From Paenibacillus sp. URB8-2 (GTDB taxonomy: Bacteria > Bacillota > Bacilli > Paenibacillales > Paenibacillaceae), in the NCBI RefSeq assembly GCF_013393385.1, contig NZ_AP023239.1:1364001-1428000 (forward strand): a stretch of DNA of 64,000 bases, given 5' to 3'. The notes under the pieces are model-generated. The model had not been told where the DNA came from, made no database searches, and saw nothing but the letters and a program-made list of their open reading frames with translations. Below are positions 1 to 7,493 of this stretch, piece after piece. Position 1 is the first letter of the stretch, and every line of letters begins with the position of its first letter. Position numbers and translations under genes: made by a program.

Positions 1-333
1 ATCAACGTAGACCGTACCATTTCGGCAACCTTCGCCATCGGATCGGCGCTTGCGGCAGCGGCCGGCGTGATTTTCGGCATGACTTACAACTCTGTTGATC
101 CGCTGATGGGCGTTATGCCGGGGCTGAAAGCTTTCGTCGCTGCAGTGCTTGGAGGCATCGGAAGCATTCCGGGTGCGCTTGTAGGCGGCCTGCTGTTAGG
201 AACGGTAGAGACAGAAATTTCCTCGCTCGGATATTCCTCCTGGCGTGACGGCGTAGCCTTTGCCGTACTGATCCTGATCCTTATCTTTAAACCATCCGGG
301 CTGTTCGGCAAGAATGTCCGGGAGAAAGTGTAG
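1..333 (+). CDS. livH: Branched-chain amino acid ABC transporter permease LivH, C-terminal part
   Basis: The gene is cut by the left edge; 110 residues remain. They form the last membrane segments of a LivH/BraD-type permease, with a glycine-rich stretch (AAVLGGIGSIPGALVGG) typical of the cytoplasmic loop that contacts the ATPases, then a final hydrophobic helix and the ending KPSGLFGKNVREKV. The frame is open from base 1. The livM start follows 13 bases after the stop, and its ribosome site AGGAGGG overlaps the stop codon, so translation is probably coupled. With livM, livG, livF and livJ it would form an importer for leucine, isoleucine and valine. The N-terminal part lies outside the window. 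Confidence 0.93.
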   Translation: MNVDRTISATFAIGSALAAAAGVIFGMTYNSVDPLMGVMPGLKAFVAAVLGGIGSIPGALVGGLLLGTVETEISSLGYSSWRDGVAFAVLILILIFKPSGLFGKNVREKV

Positions 334-345
334 GAGGGAAACGGT

Positions 346-1314
346 GTGAAAAAGATGAACAAAAAATTCTGGCTGGGCATTATCGCTGCCCTGGCTTTAT
401 ATGGGGTCGTACAAGTTCTGTTAACAACGGGAGTTCTTAATGATGTATCGAAATCGATGCTTCTTTTGATCTGCGTTAACGTTATGCTGGCGGTATCGCT
501 CAACCTAATTAACGGGATTACCGGACAGTTTTCCATCGGCCATGCCGGGTTTATGTCCGTAGGTGCATATACTTCGGCGATTCTTACGCTTGACTATGAC
601 GCGCCTTTCGTTGTGGCGATTATTATTGGCGGATTGGTGGCCGCGTTATGCGGCGTGCTGATCGGAATCCCGACCCTGCGGCTGAACGGCGACTATCTGG
701 CTATCGCGACGCTTGGCTTCGGCGAGATTATTCGTATTATTATGCTGAATACGGAATACGTTGGCGGCGCTTCGGGTCTCAGCGGCATTCCTGCGAAGTC
801 GACATGGACCATCCTGTTCCTGTTTACGTTGGTTACGGTCGTTCTGATTAATAACTTTATCCGATCCACACACGGCCGGGCTTGTCTCGCCATCCGCGAG
901 AACGAAATCGCAGCGGAAGCCATGGGTATCAATACGACGCTGTACAAGGTTATTGCCTTTACGATCGGCGCCCTGTTCGCCGGGATGGCCGGAGGTCTGT
1001 CGGCTCATACCTTCTACGTCATCACTCCGGGCAGTTTCAACTTCCTGAAGTCGTTCGAGATTCTTGTTATGGTCGTTCTCGGAGGGCTCGGCAGCACGGC
1101 CGGTTCGATCGTCGGCGCTGTATTCGTCACCCTTCTGTATACTTACCTTCGGGATTTCCCGGAATGGCGCATGATTATTTATTCGATCGTTCTGATTCTG
1201 ATGATGATTTTCCGTCCAGGCGGTCTGCTTGGAAGCACGAAATTCTCTCTCAAGAAGTTCGGCAAAAAGGAGGCGAAGGCAAATGGCGGCATCGGCGACA
1301 GCAGTGCTTCTTGA
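346..1314 (+). CDS. livM: Branched-chain amino acid ABC transporter permease LivM
   Basis: A 322-residue inner-membrane permease that starts with GTG behind TAGGAGGG. It has many hydrophobic helices, the LivM hallmark NLINGITGQFSIGHAGF near residues 50-70, and a loop near 210-250 with AGMAGGLSAH and VMVVLGGLGSTAGSIVGA. It ends RPGGLLG plus a lysine-rich tail. It pairs with LivH to form the membrane channel. Its last 32 bases overlap the start of livG, a tight operon arrangement. Length is normal for the family. The binding protein encoded downstream defines the likely substrates; individual specificity (Leu/Ile/Val or other amides) cannot be read from this sequence. Confidence 0.96.
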   Translation: MKKMNKKFWLGIIAALALYGVVQVLLTTGVLNDVSKSMLLLICVNVMLAVSLNLINGITGQFSIGHAGFMSVGAYTSAILTLDYDAPFVVAIIIGGLVAALCGVLIGIPTLRLNGDYLAIATLGFGEIIRIIMLNTEYVGGASGLSGIPAKSTWTILFLFTLVTVVLINNFIRSTHGRACLAIRENEIAAEAMGINTTLYKVIAFTIGALFAGMAGGLSAHTFYVITPGSFNFLKSFEILVMVVLGGLGSTAGSIVGAVFVTLLYTYLRDFPEWRMIIYSIVLILMMIFRPGGLLGSTKFSLKKFGKKEAKANGGIGDSSAS

Positions 1315-2065
1315 TGTTAAGGAAGCCAGCCGTTCCTTCGGGGGACTAAAGGCGCTCAGCGAGGTTTCTCTTCATATCAATAAAGGCGAATTGATTGGTC
1401 TGATCGGACCGAACGGCGCCGGCAAAACGACGCTGTTCAATCTCTTGACCGGTGTTTACCCGCCTTCCACAGGTAGTATTATCCTTAACAATGAGTCGGT
1501 CGGCGGCATGAAACCATACAAGATCAATCACAAGGGAGCAGCACGCACCTTTCAGAACATCCGCCTGTTTACAGCTATGACAGTGCTCGATAACGTCAAA
1601 ATTGCCTTTCACCAGCATGCCAAGCACTCCATGTTCACCTCTATGCTTCGCCTGCCGAAGCATTTCAATGGGGAGGGCGAAATTACGCAGAAGGCGATGG
1701 ATATTCTGAAAATATTCAATCTCGATGATCAAAGCGAAGAGCTTGCCGGCAATCTCAGCTACGGCAACCAGCGGCGCCTTGAAATCGCGCGTGCGCTTGC
1801 GGCCGGACCGAAGCTGCTGCTGCTCGACGAGCCGGCGGCCGGTATGAATCCGAACGAGACGCGCGATTTGATGAATCTCATCGCCTGGATCCGCAAGGAA
1901 TTTGACCTTACGATTCTTCTCATCGAGCATGACATGTCGCTTGTTATGGGAGTCTGCGACCGGATTTATGTACTTGACCGCGGAATACTCATCGCAAACG
2001 GTACGCCGTCCGAGATCCGGAGCAATCCGAAGGTTATCGAAGCGTATTTGGGACAGGAGGCGTAA
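1283..2065 (+). CDS. livG: Branched-chain amino acid ABC transporter ATPase LivG
   Basis: A 260-residue ABC ATPase. Walker A GPNGAGKTT lies at residues 42-50, followed by the Q-loop region (TFQNIRLF), the LivG-type signature LSYGNQRRLEIARAL, Walker B LLLLDEPAAGMNP and the switch histidine in IEHDM. An upstream ATG-less extension to 1229 is open, but the ATG at 1283 has an AAGGAGG site 10 bases before it and gives the family's usual length, so I chose it. The start lies inside the end of livM. It powers import together with LivF. Confidence 0.96.
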   Translation: MAASATAVLLDVKEASRSFGGLKALSEVSLHINKGELIGLIGPNGAGKTTLFNLLTGVYPPSTGSIILNNESVGGMKPYKINHKGAARTFQNIRLFTAMTVLDNVKIAFHQHAKHSMFTSMLRLPKHFNGEGEITQKAMDILKIFNLDDQSEELAGNLSYGNQRRLEIARALAAGPKLLLLDEPAAGMNPNETRDLMNLIAWIRKEFDLTILLIEHDMSLVMGVCDRIYVLDRGILIANGTPSEIRSNPKVIEAYLGQEA

Positions 2066-2070
2066 AGGCT

Positions 2071-2772
2071 ATGCTTACAGTACAGGGAATCAACGTATAC
2101 TACGGAGCCATTCACGCTCTGAAGGACCTCAGCATCAACGTCAACCAGGGAGAGATCGTTACGCTGATCGGAGCCAACGGCGCCGGCAAGTCGACGCTTC
2201 TCAAGACGCTTTCGGGATTGCTTAAGCCGAAGACCGGAAGCATTGAATTTCTGGGGAAATCCATTACGAACCAGAGCGTTCAGGCGATCGTCAAGCAGGG
2301 GCTGATCCATTGCCCCGAAGGACGACGCGTGTTTGCCAATATGTCTGTAGAGGAAAATCTGGAGCTCGGCGCTTATTTGCAGGATTCCAGCAATTTGGCG
2401 GCCGATTTCGAGAAGGTCTACAACACCTTCCCGCGTCTTCGGGAACGCAAGAAGCAGCAGGCCGGAACACTGTCCGGCGGCGAACAGCAGATGCTCGCTA
2501 TGGGACGCGCCATTATGGGACATCCGAAGCTGCTGCTGCTGGATGAACCGTCCATGGGCCTTGCCCCGCTTCTGGTACAGGATATTTTTAAGATTATCCA
2601 GGAAGTGAACGCGGCCGGAACGACCGTGCTGCTGGTTGAACAAAATGCGCATCAGGCACTCAAAATCGCCCACCGCGCTTATGTGCTGGAAACCGGCAGA
2701 GTCGTACTGGAAGGAGACGCCAAGGAATTGGCGGATTCGGAAGAAATCAAAATGGCTTATCTCGGGCACTAA
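2071..2772 (+). CDS. livF: Branched-chain amino acid ABC transporter ATPase LivF
   Basis: A 233-residue ABC ATPase, the second nucleotide-binding subunit of the Liv system. Walker A GANGAGKST lies near residues 34-42. It has the LivF-specific HCPEGRRVFANMSVEENLELGAY segment (shown here across residues 80-100), the signature LSGGEQQMLAMGRA and Walker B LLLLDEPSMGLAP. It starts 5 bases after the livG stop. Length is normal and no motif is missing. It probably forms a heterodimer with LivG under the LivHM channel. Confidence 0.96.
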   Translation: MLTVQGINVYYGAIHALKDLSINVNQGEIVTLIGANGAGKSTLLKTLSGLLKPKTGSIEFLGKSITNQSVQAIVKQGLIHCPEGRRVFANMSVEENLELGAYLQDSSNLAADFEKVYNTFPRLRERKKQQAGTLSGGEQQMLAMGRAIMGHPKLLLLDEPSMGLAPLLVQDIFKIIQEVNAAGTTVLLVEQNAHQALKIAHRAYVLETGRVVLEGDAKELADSEEIKMAYLGH

Positions 2773-2843
2773 CGCGGTTAGTTCTAATCATGGCATCACA
2801 GAACCAACATATAAATTAAATTATCTGGGAGGCTGGGAGAACA

Positions 2844-4043
2844 ATGAAGAAAATCGGGGCCATTATTTTGTCGACAGTACTGACTGCTGTATTGGCAGCA
2901 GGCTGCGGCAGCAACAAGACAGAGAACAGCGGAAATTCCGCAAGCGGCAGCAACTCTGCCGGAGACACTATCAAAATCGGGGCTGTCCTTGAGCTCACGG
3001 GCGGCCAGGCTTCCTTCGGCGACTCGGCTCTGAAAGGCGCGAAGCTCGCAGTTAAAGAAATCAATGATGCAGGCGGTGTCCTCGGCAAGAAGCTTGAATT
3101 GATTGAAGCCGATAACGCTTCGAAATCCGAAGAAGCAACACAAGCCGCGCAAAAGCTGATTACCAACGACAAAGTGGTAACCATTATCGGTTCAACGACT
3201 TCCACTAACACATTGGGAATCGTTCCGGTTGCTCAAGAGAAACAAATTCCGCTCGTAAGCTCCTCTGCAACCAACCCGAAAGTTACGGTTGATGAGCGTT
3301 CCGGCAAAGTGAATGAGTGGGTGTTCCGCGCTTCCTTTATCGATCCTTTCCAAGGACAAGTAATGGCTAACTTTGCAAGCAACACGCTGAAAGCAAAAAC
3401 GGCTGTTATCTACACAGATACTTCGAGTGACTACTCTAAAGGTCTGCAAACCTTCTTTGAAGAGACTTTCACAAAGAACGGCGGACAAATCCTGAGCAAA
3501 GAGTCTTACCAACAAAAGGACTCTGACTTCAAAGCCGTACTGACACGTATTAAAGAAGCTAACCCGGATGTTATCTACCTGCCAGGCTACTATGAAGAAG
3601 TCGGCAAAATCCTGAAACAGGCCCGCGAAATGGGAATTACGGTTCCGTTCATGGGCGGCGACGGCTGGGATTCTCCACAGCTTGCAGAAATCGCAGGTGC
3701 AGCAGCTTTGGACAACACTTACATGTCCAACCACTATTCGCCGGAAGATACTGCTCCTGAAGTTAAGTCCTTCGTTGACGCATACAAAGCGGGCAACGGT
3801 GATGCAGTACCGGACGGCATGGCAGCCCTTGGCTATGACGCTGTTAAGCTGGTAGCCGACGCTATTACCCGCGCAGGGGAAGCCACTCCGGCCAAGATCA
3901 AAGATGCTCTGGCAGCGACCAAAGATCTGCAGCTTGCCACTGGCAAAATTTCGATGAACGAATCGCATGACCCGGTTAAAGCGGCTGTTGTACTGAAATT
4001 CGTAGGCGGCAAGCAAACTTTCGAAACCAAGGTTAATCCGTAA
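2844..4043 (+). CDS. livJ: Branched-chain amino acid ABC transporter substrate-binding lipoprotein
   Basis: A 399-residue exported lipoprotein with the signal peptide MKKIGAIILSTVLTAVLAAGC (lipobox LAAGC, lipidated Cys at 21) and then a serine/asparagine-rich linker. The body is a type I periplasmic-binding fold (Peripla_BP_6): IKIGAVLELTGGQASFG at the start, then the AKLAVKEINDAGGVLGKKLEL segment. It lies 71 bases after livF behind GGGAGG. Placing the binding protein last and with its own spacer is common where it is made in excess. The exact ligand is inferred from the neighbours (Leu/Ile/Val) and not proved. Confidence 0.94.
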   Translation: MKKIGAIILSTVLTAVLAAGCGSNKTENSGNSASGSNSAGDTIKIGAVLELTGGQASFGDSALKGAKLAVKEINDAGGVLGKKLELIEADNASKSEEATQAAQKLITNDKVVTIIGSTTSTNTLGIVPVAQEKQIPLVSSSATNPKVTVDERSGKVNEWVFRASFIDPFQGQVMANFASNTLKAKTAVIYTDTSSDYSKGLQTFFEETFTKNGGQILSKESYQQKDSDFKAVLTRIKEANPDVIYLPGYYEEVGKILKQAREMGITVPFMGGDGWDSPQLAEIAGAAALDNTYMSNHYSPEDTAPEVKSFVDAYKAGNGDAVPDGMAALGYDAVKLVADAITRAGEATPAKIKDALAATKDLQLATGKISMNESHDPVKAAVVLKFVGGKQTFETKVNP

Positions 4044-4145
4044 GTTTGCAGCACTTCAGCAGCTGATGGGATAACGGCAAATTCGATTTGATCTCTCTTT
4101 CGTAAAAGACAATTCATTTCCAAAATATCGCTAGGCTGCTCAGGA

Positions 4146-4173
4146 AGCCGCTCCATTTGTCAATGGGGCGGCT
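4146..4173 (+). terminator. Hairpin between livJ and ald, weak terminator
   Basis: A 12-bp stem (AGCCGCTCCATT with AATGGGGCGGCT, one G-U pair) closes a TGTC tetraloop. The tract after it is only mildly T-rich, so termination is probable but not certain. It separates livJ from ald and lies about 40 bases before the ald start, where it could also act as an attenuating leader structure. Confidence 0.45.
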
Positions 4174-4212
4174 GTCCTGCTATCTTGCCATATACGAGAA
4201 GGAGGAATAAGC

Positions 4213-5346
4213 ATGATTGTCGGTATACCGAAAGAAATCAAGAATAACGAAAACCGTGTGGGTATCACACCGGCGGGAGTCGAAGCGCTAAAAAAGGCGG
4301 GGCACACTGTGCTGATTGAGACTTCCGCCGGTACTGGCAGCGGATTCGACGATTCGGAATACCGGAATAAAGGGGCTGAAATTCTCTCCGCCCCTTCGGA
4401 GGTTTGGTCCAGAGCGGAGATGGTGATCAAGGTGAAGGAGCCTCTGCCGGAAGAGTATGGCTTCTTCCGCCGGAATCTGATCCTGTTCACTTATCTTCAT
4501 CTTGCTCCCGAAGCGGGTCTTACAAAGGCGCTGGTGGACAGTGGAGTTGTCGCCGTCGGCTACGAAACGATTCAGCTTCCAGACGGCTCGCTGCCGCTGC
4601 TGACGCCTATGAGCGAAGTAGCGGGACGGATGGCCGTTCAGATCGGCGCAGGGCTGCTGGAGAAGCCGCATGGCGGTAAAGGCATCTTAATGGGCGGCGT
4701 ACCGGGAGTGAGGCCCGCAGAAGTCGTTATCGTTGGAGGAGGCGTTGTCGGAACGAACGCGGCAAAGGTCGCGATCGGCATGGGCGCCAGGGTTACCATC
4801 CTCGATTTGAATGCGAACCGGCTTCGGGAGCTGGACGATATTTTCGGCGGACGGCTGATCACCATCATGTCGGATTCCTATCATCTCGAGGAGGCGGTCC
4901 GTAAAGCCGATTTGCTGATTGGCGCCGTGTTGATTCCGGGCGCCCGCGCGCCGAAGCTGATCACGGAATATATGGTCCGGCAGATGACGGAAGGCTCGGT
5001 TATCGTTGACGTCGCTATCGACCAGGGAGGTTCAATTGAGACCATCGACCGGATTACCACTCATGAGAATCCGACCTATATCAAACATGGGGTTGTTCAT
5101 TATGCAGTCGCCAATATGCCGGGAGCGGTCGCCCGAACATCGACGCTGGCGCTGACAAATGTAACGATTCCATACGCGCTGCGAATTTCGAATTTCGGCA
5201 TGCGTGAGGCGGCGGAAGGCAATGCCGCGCTCGCACGAGGCATCAATGTGGCAGCCGGACAAGTCACCAATCAGGCAGTGGCCGAAAGTTTAGGCTATGA
5301 ATTTAAGGACGGATTGGAAGCTTTGAAGGAGACGGGCCTCTTTTAA
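4213..5346 (+). CDS. ald: Alanine dehydrogenase
   Basis: A 377-residue NAD-dependent enzyme that converts L-alanine to pyruvate and ammonia. The N-terminus [17 protein letters not shown] is characteristic of the AlaDH/PNT family. The segment with FTYLHLAPE holds the catalytic histidine, and the Rossmann motif [19 protein letters not shown] lies near residues 172-190. Length matches Bacillus Ald (about 378). The ribosome site GAAGGAGGA precedes the ATG. The position after a branched-chain amino acid importer fits amino-acid catabolism, but a hairpin separates the two, so it need not be co-transcribed. Confidence 0.97.
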   Translation: MIVGIPKEIKNNENRVGITPAGVEALKKAGHTVLIETSAGTGSGFDDSEYRNKGAEILSAPSEVWSRAEMVIKVKEPLPEEYGFFRRNLILFTYLHLAPEAGLTKALVDSGVVAVGYETIQLPDGSLPLLTPMSEVAGRMAVQIGAGLLEKPHGGKGILMGGVPGVRPAEVVIVGGGVVGTNAAKVAIGMGARVTILDLNANRLRELDDIFGGRLITIMSDSYHLEEAVRKADLLIGAVLIPGARAPKLITEYMVRQMTEGSVIVDVAIDQGGSIETIDRITTHENPTYIKHGVVHYAVANMPGAVARTSTLALTNVTIPYALRISNFGMREAAEGNAALARGINVAAGQVTNQAVAESLGYEFKDGLEALKETGLF

Positions 5347-5360
5347 AACAGGCCTTCCTT

Positions 5361-5432
5361 CTTTCTCCGCGGGAAGGGCGGAGAAAGGGGGACGGCGGTT
5401 TGCATCCATGTGGCAAGCCGCCGTATTTTATT
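5361..5432 (+). terminator. Double hairpin terminator after ald
   Basis: Two successive hairpins. The first is 5361-5370 with 5378-5387 (CTTTCTCCGC / GCGGAGAAAG). The second is 5392-5403 with 5413-5424 (12 pairs, one wobble) followed by a T-rich tail. The second is a canonical intrinsic terminator for ald. Confidence 0.85.
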
Positions 5433-5446
5433 CTAAAAAATAATGC

Positions 5447-5475
5447 TTGTCAGATGAATGAGGATTTGTTATACT
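5447..5475 (+). promoter_or_regulatory. Sigma-A promoter of the tRNA-Glu/tRNA-Leu pair
   Basis: TTGTCA (5447-5452), a 17-base spacer and TATACT (5470-5475) lie 25 bases before the mature tRNA-Glu. Spacing and both hexamers are near consensus, as expected of a stable RNA promoter. Confidence 0.8.
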
Positions 5476-5500
5476 CATTTTTGTTGTGACACTAAAGTAA

Positions 5501-5575
5501 GGCCCGTTGGTCAAGGGGTTAAGACACCTCCCTTTCACGGAGGTAACAGGGGTTCGAATCCCCTACGGGTCACCA
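5501..5575 (+). tRNA. tRNA-Glu (TTC)
   Basis: The 75-base sequence folds as a standard cloverleaf. The acceptor stem GGCCCGT pairs with ACGGGTC (one wobble), the anticodon stem is CCTCC/GGAGG around the loop CTTTCAC with anticodon TTC, and the T-loop is GGTTCGAATCC. The 3' CCA is encoded. Only 3 bases separate it from the next tRNA, so both share one transcript. Confidence 0.97.
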
Positions 5576-5578
5576 TAA

Positions 5579-5661
5579 GCGGTAGTGGTGGAATGGCAGA
5601 CACGCTATCTTGAGGGGGTAGTGGGCGTACGCTCGTGGAGGTTCGAGTCCTCTCTACCGCA
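5579..5661 (+). tRNA. tRNA-Leu (GAG), copy 1
   Basis: An 83-base class II tRNA: acceptor GCGGTAG/CTACCGC, anticodon loop TTGAGGG (anticodon GAG), a long variable arm GGGCGTACGCTC, and the T-loop GGTTCGAGTCC. CCA is not encoded, unlike the preceding tRNA-Glu. It differs from the copy at 7254-7336 by one base in the variable arm: here a G-U pair, there G-C, so folding is kept. Confidence 0.96.
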
Positions 5662-5676
5662 TAATAACCAAGAAAG

Positions 5677-5706
5677 AGAATCCTGAGAGATCAGGGTTCT
5701 TTTTTT
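5677..5706 (+). terminator. Terminator of the tRNA-Glu/tRNA-Leu transcript
   Basis: A 10-bp stem (AGAATCCTGA with TCAGGGTTCT) with a GAGA loop, followed by seven to eight T residues. Confidence 0.9.
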
Positions 5707-5759
5707 GTATCAAGGGAATTTTTGAGATGAGGCCGGACCAATATATTGCGAGCTCAGAA

Positions 5760-6386
5760 CTACTCCGCCAACCAATTCAAAGCGCCGGCATATTGGGGAT
5801 ACAGCTGGGTGATGCAAGCCGGACAAATATCATGGGTTAATTCGACATGAAGCTCTTGTTGGAGGAAGCGTTCGACAGGAACCCAATGCCCGCCCTTGCG
5901 GACGGATTTGCAGGAAGCACAGATCGGCAGGAAAGGAAGCGGCTTTCGGTATGGAGACTTGACCGGCGGCTTGGAAGGCAGCGAGTCGGTGACAGAAGGG
6001 ACATGACGGTGGGACAGCAGAACAAAAGAGGTCGCTCCATTCGTCTCTTCCGGTATGGGGAAAGCCTCGATCTGAAACCATTTTCCTCCCCTCAGAAAAG
6101 GAGGTTTGGGAAACCGGCCGCTGAAAACGAGACGCTCACCCAGAAAGATGGACTGAAGGGCCTGAATAAGCTCGGTCATATAGTCCGGCGGCAGAATCAG
6201 CTCCCGCATCAGTTCAAAATAATCGATTCCCATCCACTCAAAGCCCGCTGAGAGGCCCGCGGCGATACCGTAGGCTTTCCATGAGTCGTTCGCAGCGGTG
6301 ATGTGACCTCGTTTGTCGATAGCCAGTACGCTGCCGGGCAGAGTGTAAGTCAGTCGGGTAACAAGGGACAAAGCGCTTTCAGACAA
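5760..6386 (-). CDS. PAS-like sensor protein with a C-terminal CxxC/CPxC zinc-like domain
   Basis: A 208-residue soluble protein. Residues about 8-120 read as a PAS fold (LPGSVLAIDKRGHITAANDSWKAYG is the characteristic start). Residues about 150-200 carry PICASCKSVRKGGHW and HDICPACITQLYP, a four-cysteine arrangement that usually ends histidine kinases and response regulators as a small conserved domain. No kinase, output or HTH domain is present, so this is a free-standing sensor or adaptor. It is transcribed opposite to the tRNAs. The ATG is preceded by AAGGAGCGAT. Ligand and partner are unknown. Confidence 0.75.
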   Translation of the reverse strand: MSESALSLVTRLTYTLPGSVLAIDKRGHITAANDSWKAYGIAAGLSAGFEWMGIDYFELMRELILPPDYMTELIQALQSIFLGERLVFSGRFPKPPFLRGGKWFQIEAFPIPEETNGATSFVLLSHRHVPSVTDSLPSKPPVKSPYRKPLPFLPICASCKSVRKGGHWVPVERFLQQELHVELTHDICPACITQLYPQYAGALNWLAE

Positions 6387-6447
6387 AGGGATCGCTCCTT
6401 GACATGATCAGGATGGAATACTAAGATTAAGCAGATTAAATGGAAGC

Positions 6448-6678
6448 TCAATCATTTTCCGGTTCACCCGGAATGTTCGGAGGTATCTCCAGCAGTTGGT
6501 CGACTTGCCGGCGGTAGCGCATGGCTCTGCGTGTTCCGTAAATGAGATTGGACAGGCGGTAGGGCGGAATGCCGTACTTTTGGCAAAAGTCCTTCTGACT
6601 CAGCATCATCTCCGCCAGGCGCTGCTTGATCGCCCATCCGTAAGGGGTTATGGGCTTTTTGCTGCTCATCTCGCTCAC
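6448..6678 (-). CDS. Small helix-turn-helix DNA-binding protein
   Basis: A 76-residue protein with one recognisable HTH: IKQRLAEMMLSQKDFCQKYGIPPYRLSNLIYGTRRAMRY (residues about 18-57) resembles the Cro/CI-type fold, with a short acidic/proline tail. It is divergent from the XRE-type gene at 6816 and lies downstream of nothing obvious on its own strand. A phage-like or housekeeping regulator is possible. The start ATG has GAGGTGAGCGAG upstream on the minus strand. Target genes are unknown. Confidence 0.6.
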   Translation of the reverse strand: MSEMSSKKPITPYGWAIKQRLAEMMLSQKDFCQKYGIPPYRLSNLIYGTRRAMRYRRQVDQLLEIPPNIPGEPEND

Positions 6679-6681
6679 CTC

Positions 6682-6710
6682 TTATCGACATTCCAGCCGT
6701 ATGATATAAT
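6682..6710 (+). promoter_or_regulatory. Promoter for the XRE-type regulator
   Basis: TTATCG (6682-6687), a 17-base spacer and TATAAT (6705-6710) point rightwards, about 100 bases before the ATG at 6816. It overlaps the translation start region of the divergent HTH gene, so the two genes could interfere. Confidence 0.6.
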
Positions 6711-6750
6711 GGGATAAGGCATAAGATTAGTTAATTATATACTTTTTTAC

Positions 6751-6793
6751 GTCATTTTACAACGATAGATGACTTTTATAAGTAATTTGTCAT
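6751..6793 (+). promoter_or_regulatory. Three alternating GTCAT/ATGAC half-sites, candidate operator
   Basis: GTCAT at 6751, ATGAC at 6769 and GTCAT at 6789 occur in the leader of the XRE-type gene. Alternating inverted half-sites close to an XRE regulator are typical of autoregulation; this is inference from pattern only. Confidence 0.35.
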
Positions 6794-6815
6794 AATTTCG
6801 GAAGGCGGTTTGGAA

Positions 6816-7184
6816 ATGCAGTCCATTTATGATCGAATTGAGCTTTTGATTAACAAAAAAGGTATTACCAAAAAATCGTTCTGTGAGCAGCTCGGCATCA
6901 GTACAGGCAATATGGGAGACTGGAAACGGGGCAAGTCCACGCCCGGAACGCATAAATTAATCGAAATCGGCGCTTTTTTCGGCGTCAGTCTGGACTGGCT
7001 CATTCTGGGCAAGACCTCTCCGTCCATACTGCGTGAAGGGAGCGAGGATTATTTTTTTGAACATATACGGCAATCCAATTGCCATTTCGATGAGCTGGAG
7101 CCTCGCGAGAAGGAATTTATTAAAGAATATCTCGCTTTTTCTAAATACCGCAGACGGATACAGGATGAACAGCTTCCCGAATAA
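6816..7184 (+). CDS. XRE-family helix-turn-helix transcriptional regulator
   Basis: A 122-residue protein. Residues about 2-60 are a classic Cro/CI HTH: YDRIELLINKKGITKKSF, then CEQLGISTGNMGDWKRGKSTP and a final helix LIEIGAFFGVSLDWLILG. The C-terminal half is charged and has no recognised domain. I chose ATG 6816 because GAAGGCGG ends 7 bases before it; the TTG at 6810 is too close to that site. It has its own promoter and candidate operator. Function beyond DNA binding is unknown. Confidence 0.82.
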   Translation: MQSIYDRIELLINKKGITKKSFCEQLGISTGNMGDWKRGKSTPGTHKLIEIGAFFGVSLDWLILGKTSPSILREGSEDYFFEHIRQSNCHFDELEPREKEFIKEYLAFSKYRRRIQDEQLPE

Positions 7185-7190
7185 TTTAGC

Positions 7191-7219
7191 TTTACTTTTG
7201 CAGAATAAGCGAGTATAAT
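7191..7219 (+). promoter_or_regulatory. Promoter of tRNA-Leu copy 2
   Basis: TTTACT (7191-7196), a 17-base spacer and TATAAT (7214-7219), starting 7 bases after the XRE gene stop and 35 bases before the tRNA. Confidence 0.78.
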
Positions 7220-7253
7220 AACATGTGTTGGTCTCAAAAAGATCATTCACCGC

Positions 7254-7336
7254 GCGGTAGTGGTGGAATGGCAGACACGCTATCTTGAGGGGGTAGTGGG
7301 CGTACGCCCGTGGAGGTTCGAGTCCTCTCTACCGCA
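7254..7336 (+). tRNA. tRNA-Leu (GAG), copy 2
   Basis: Identical to the tRNA at 5579-5661 except for one base of the variable arm (CGCCC instead of CGCTC), which makes that stem fully Watson-Crick. It has its own promoter and terminator. CCA is not encoded. Confidence 0.96.
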
Positions 7337-7346
7337 TACAGTAAAG

Positions 7347-7376
7347 AAGCCTTGCGCAGCAGGGCTTTTTTTATTT
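7347..7376 (+). terminator. Terminator of tRNA-Leu copy 2
   Basis: A 9-bp stem AAGCCTTGC / GCAGGGCTT (one wobble) with a 3-base loop, then a long T-rich tract. Confidence 0.88.
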
Positions 7377-7393
7377 TTTCTGCAAATGGCGAT

Positions 7394-7422
7394 TTTACAA
7401 GTGATGGGAATTCCAGTATGAT
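7394..7422 (+). promoter_or_regulatory. Promoter of cysK
   Basis: TTTACA (7394-7399), a 17-base spacer and TATGAT (7417-7422), about 70 bases before the chosen cysK start. Confidence 0.65.
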
Positions 7423-7493
7423 CTTAATACCGAGTTTTTGCATTGGAATAGATGAGCGTACGGTTTGAAAACTTAATTTTGGAGGCTGTGCAA

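Noticed and set aside
6810..6815. TTG start at 6810 for the XRE-type regulator
   Set aside because: Only one base separates it from the GAAGGCGG ribosome site; the ATG at 6816 has normal spacing.
5579..7336. Integrated element with attL/attR formed by the tRNA-Leu copies
   Set aside because: There is no integrase, and both copies are complete tRNAs each with its own promoter and terminator, so tRNA duplication explains the arrangement as well.
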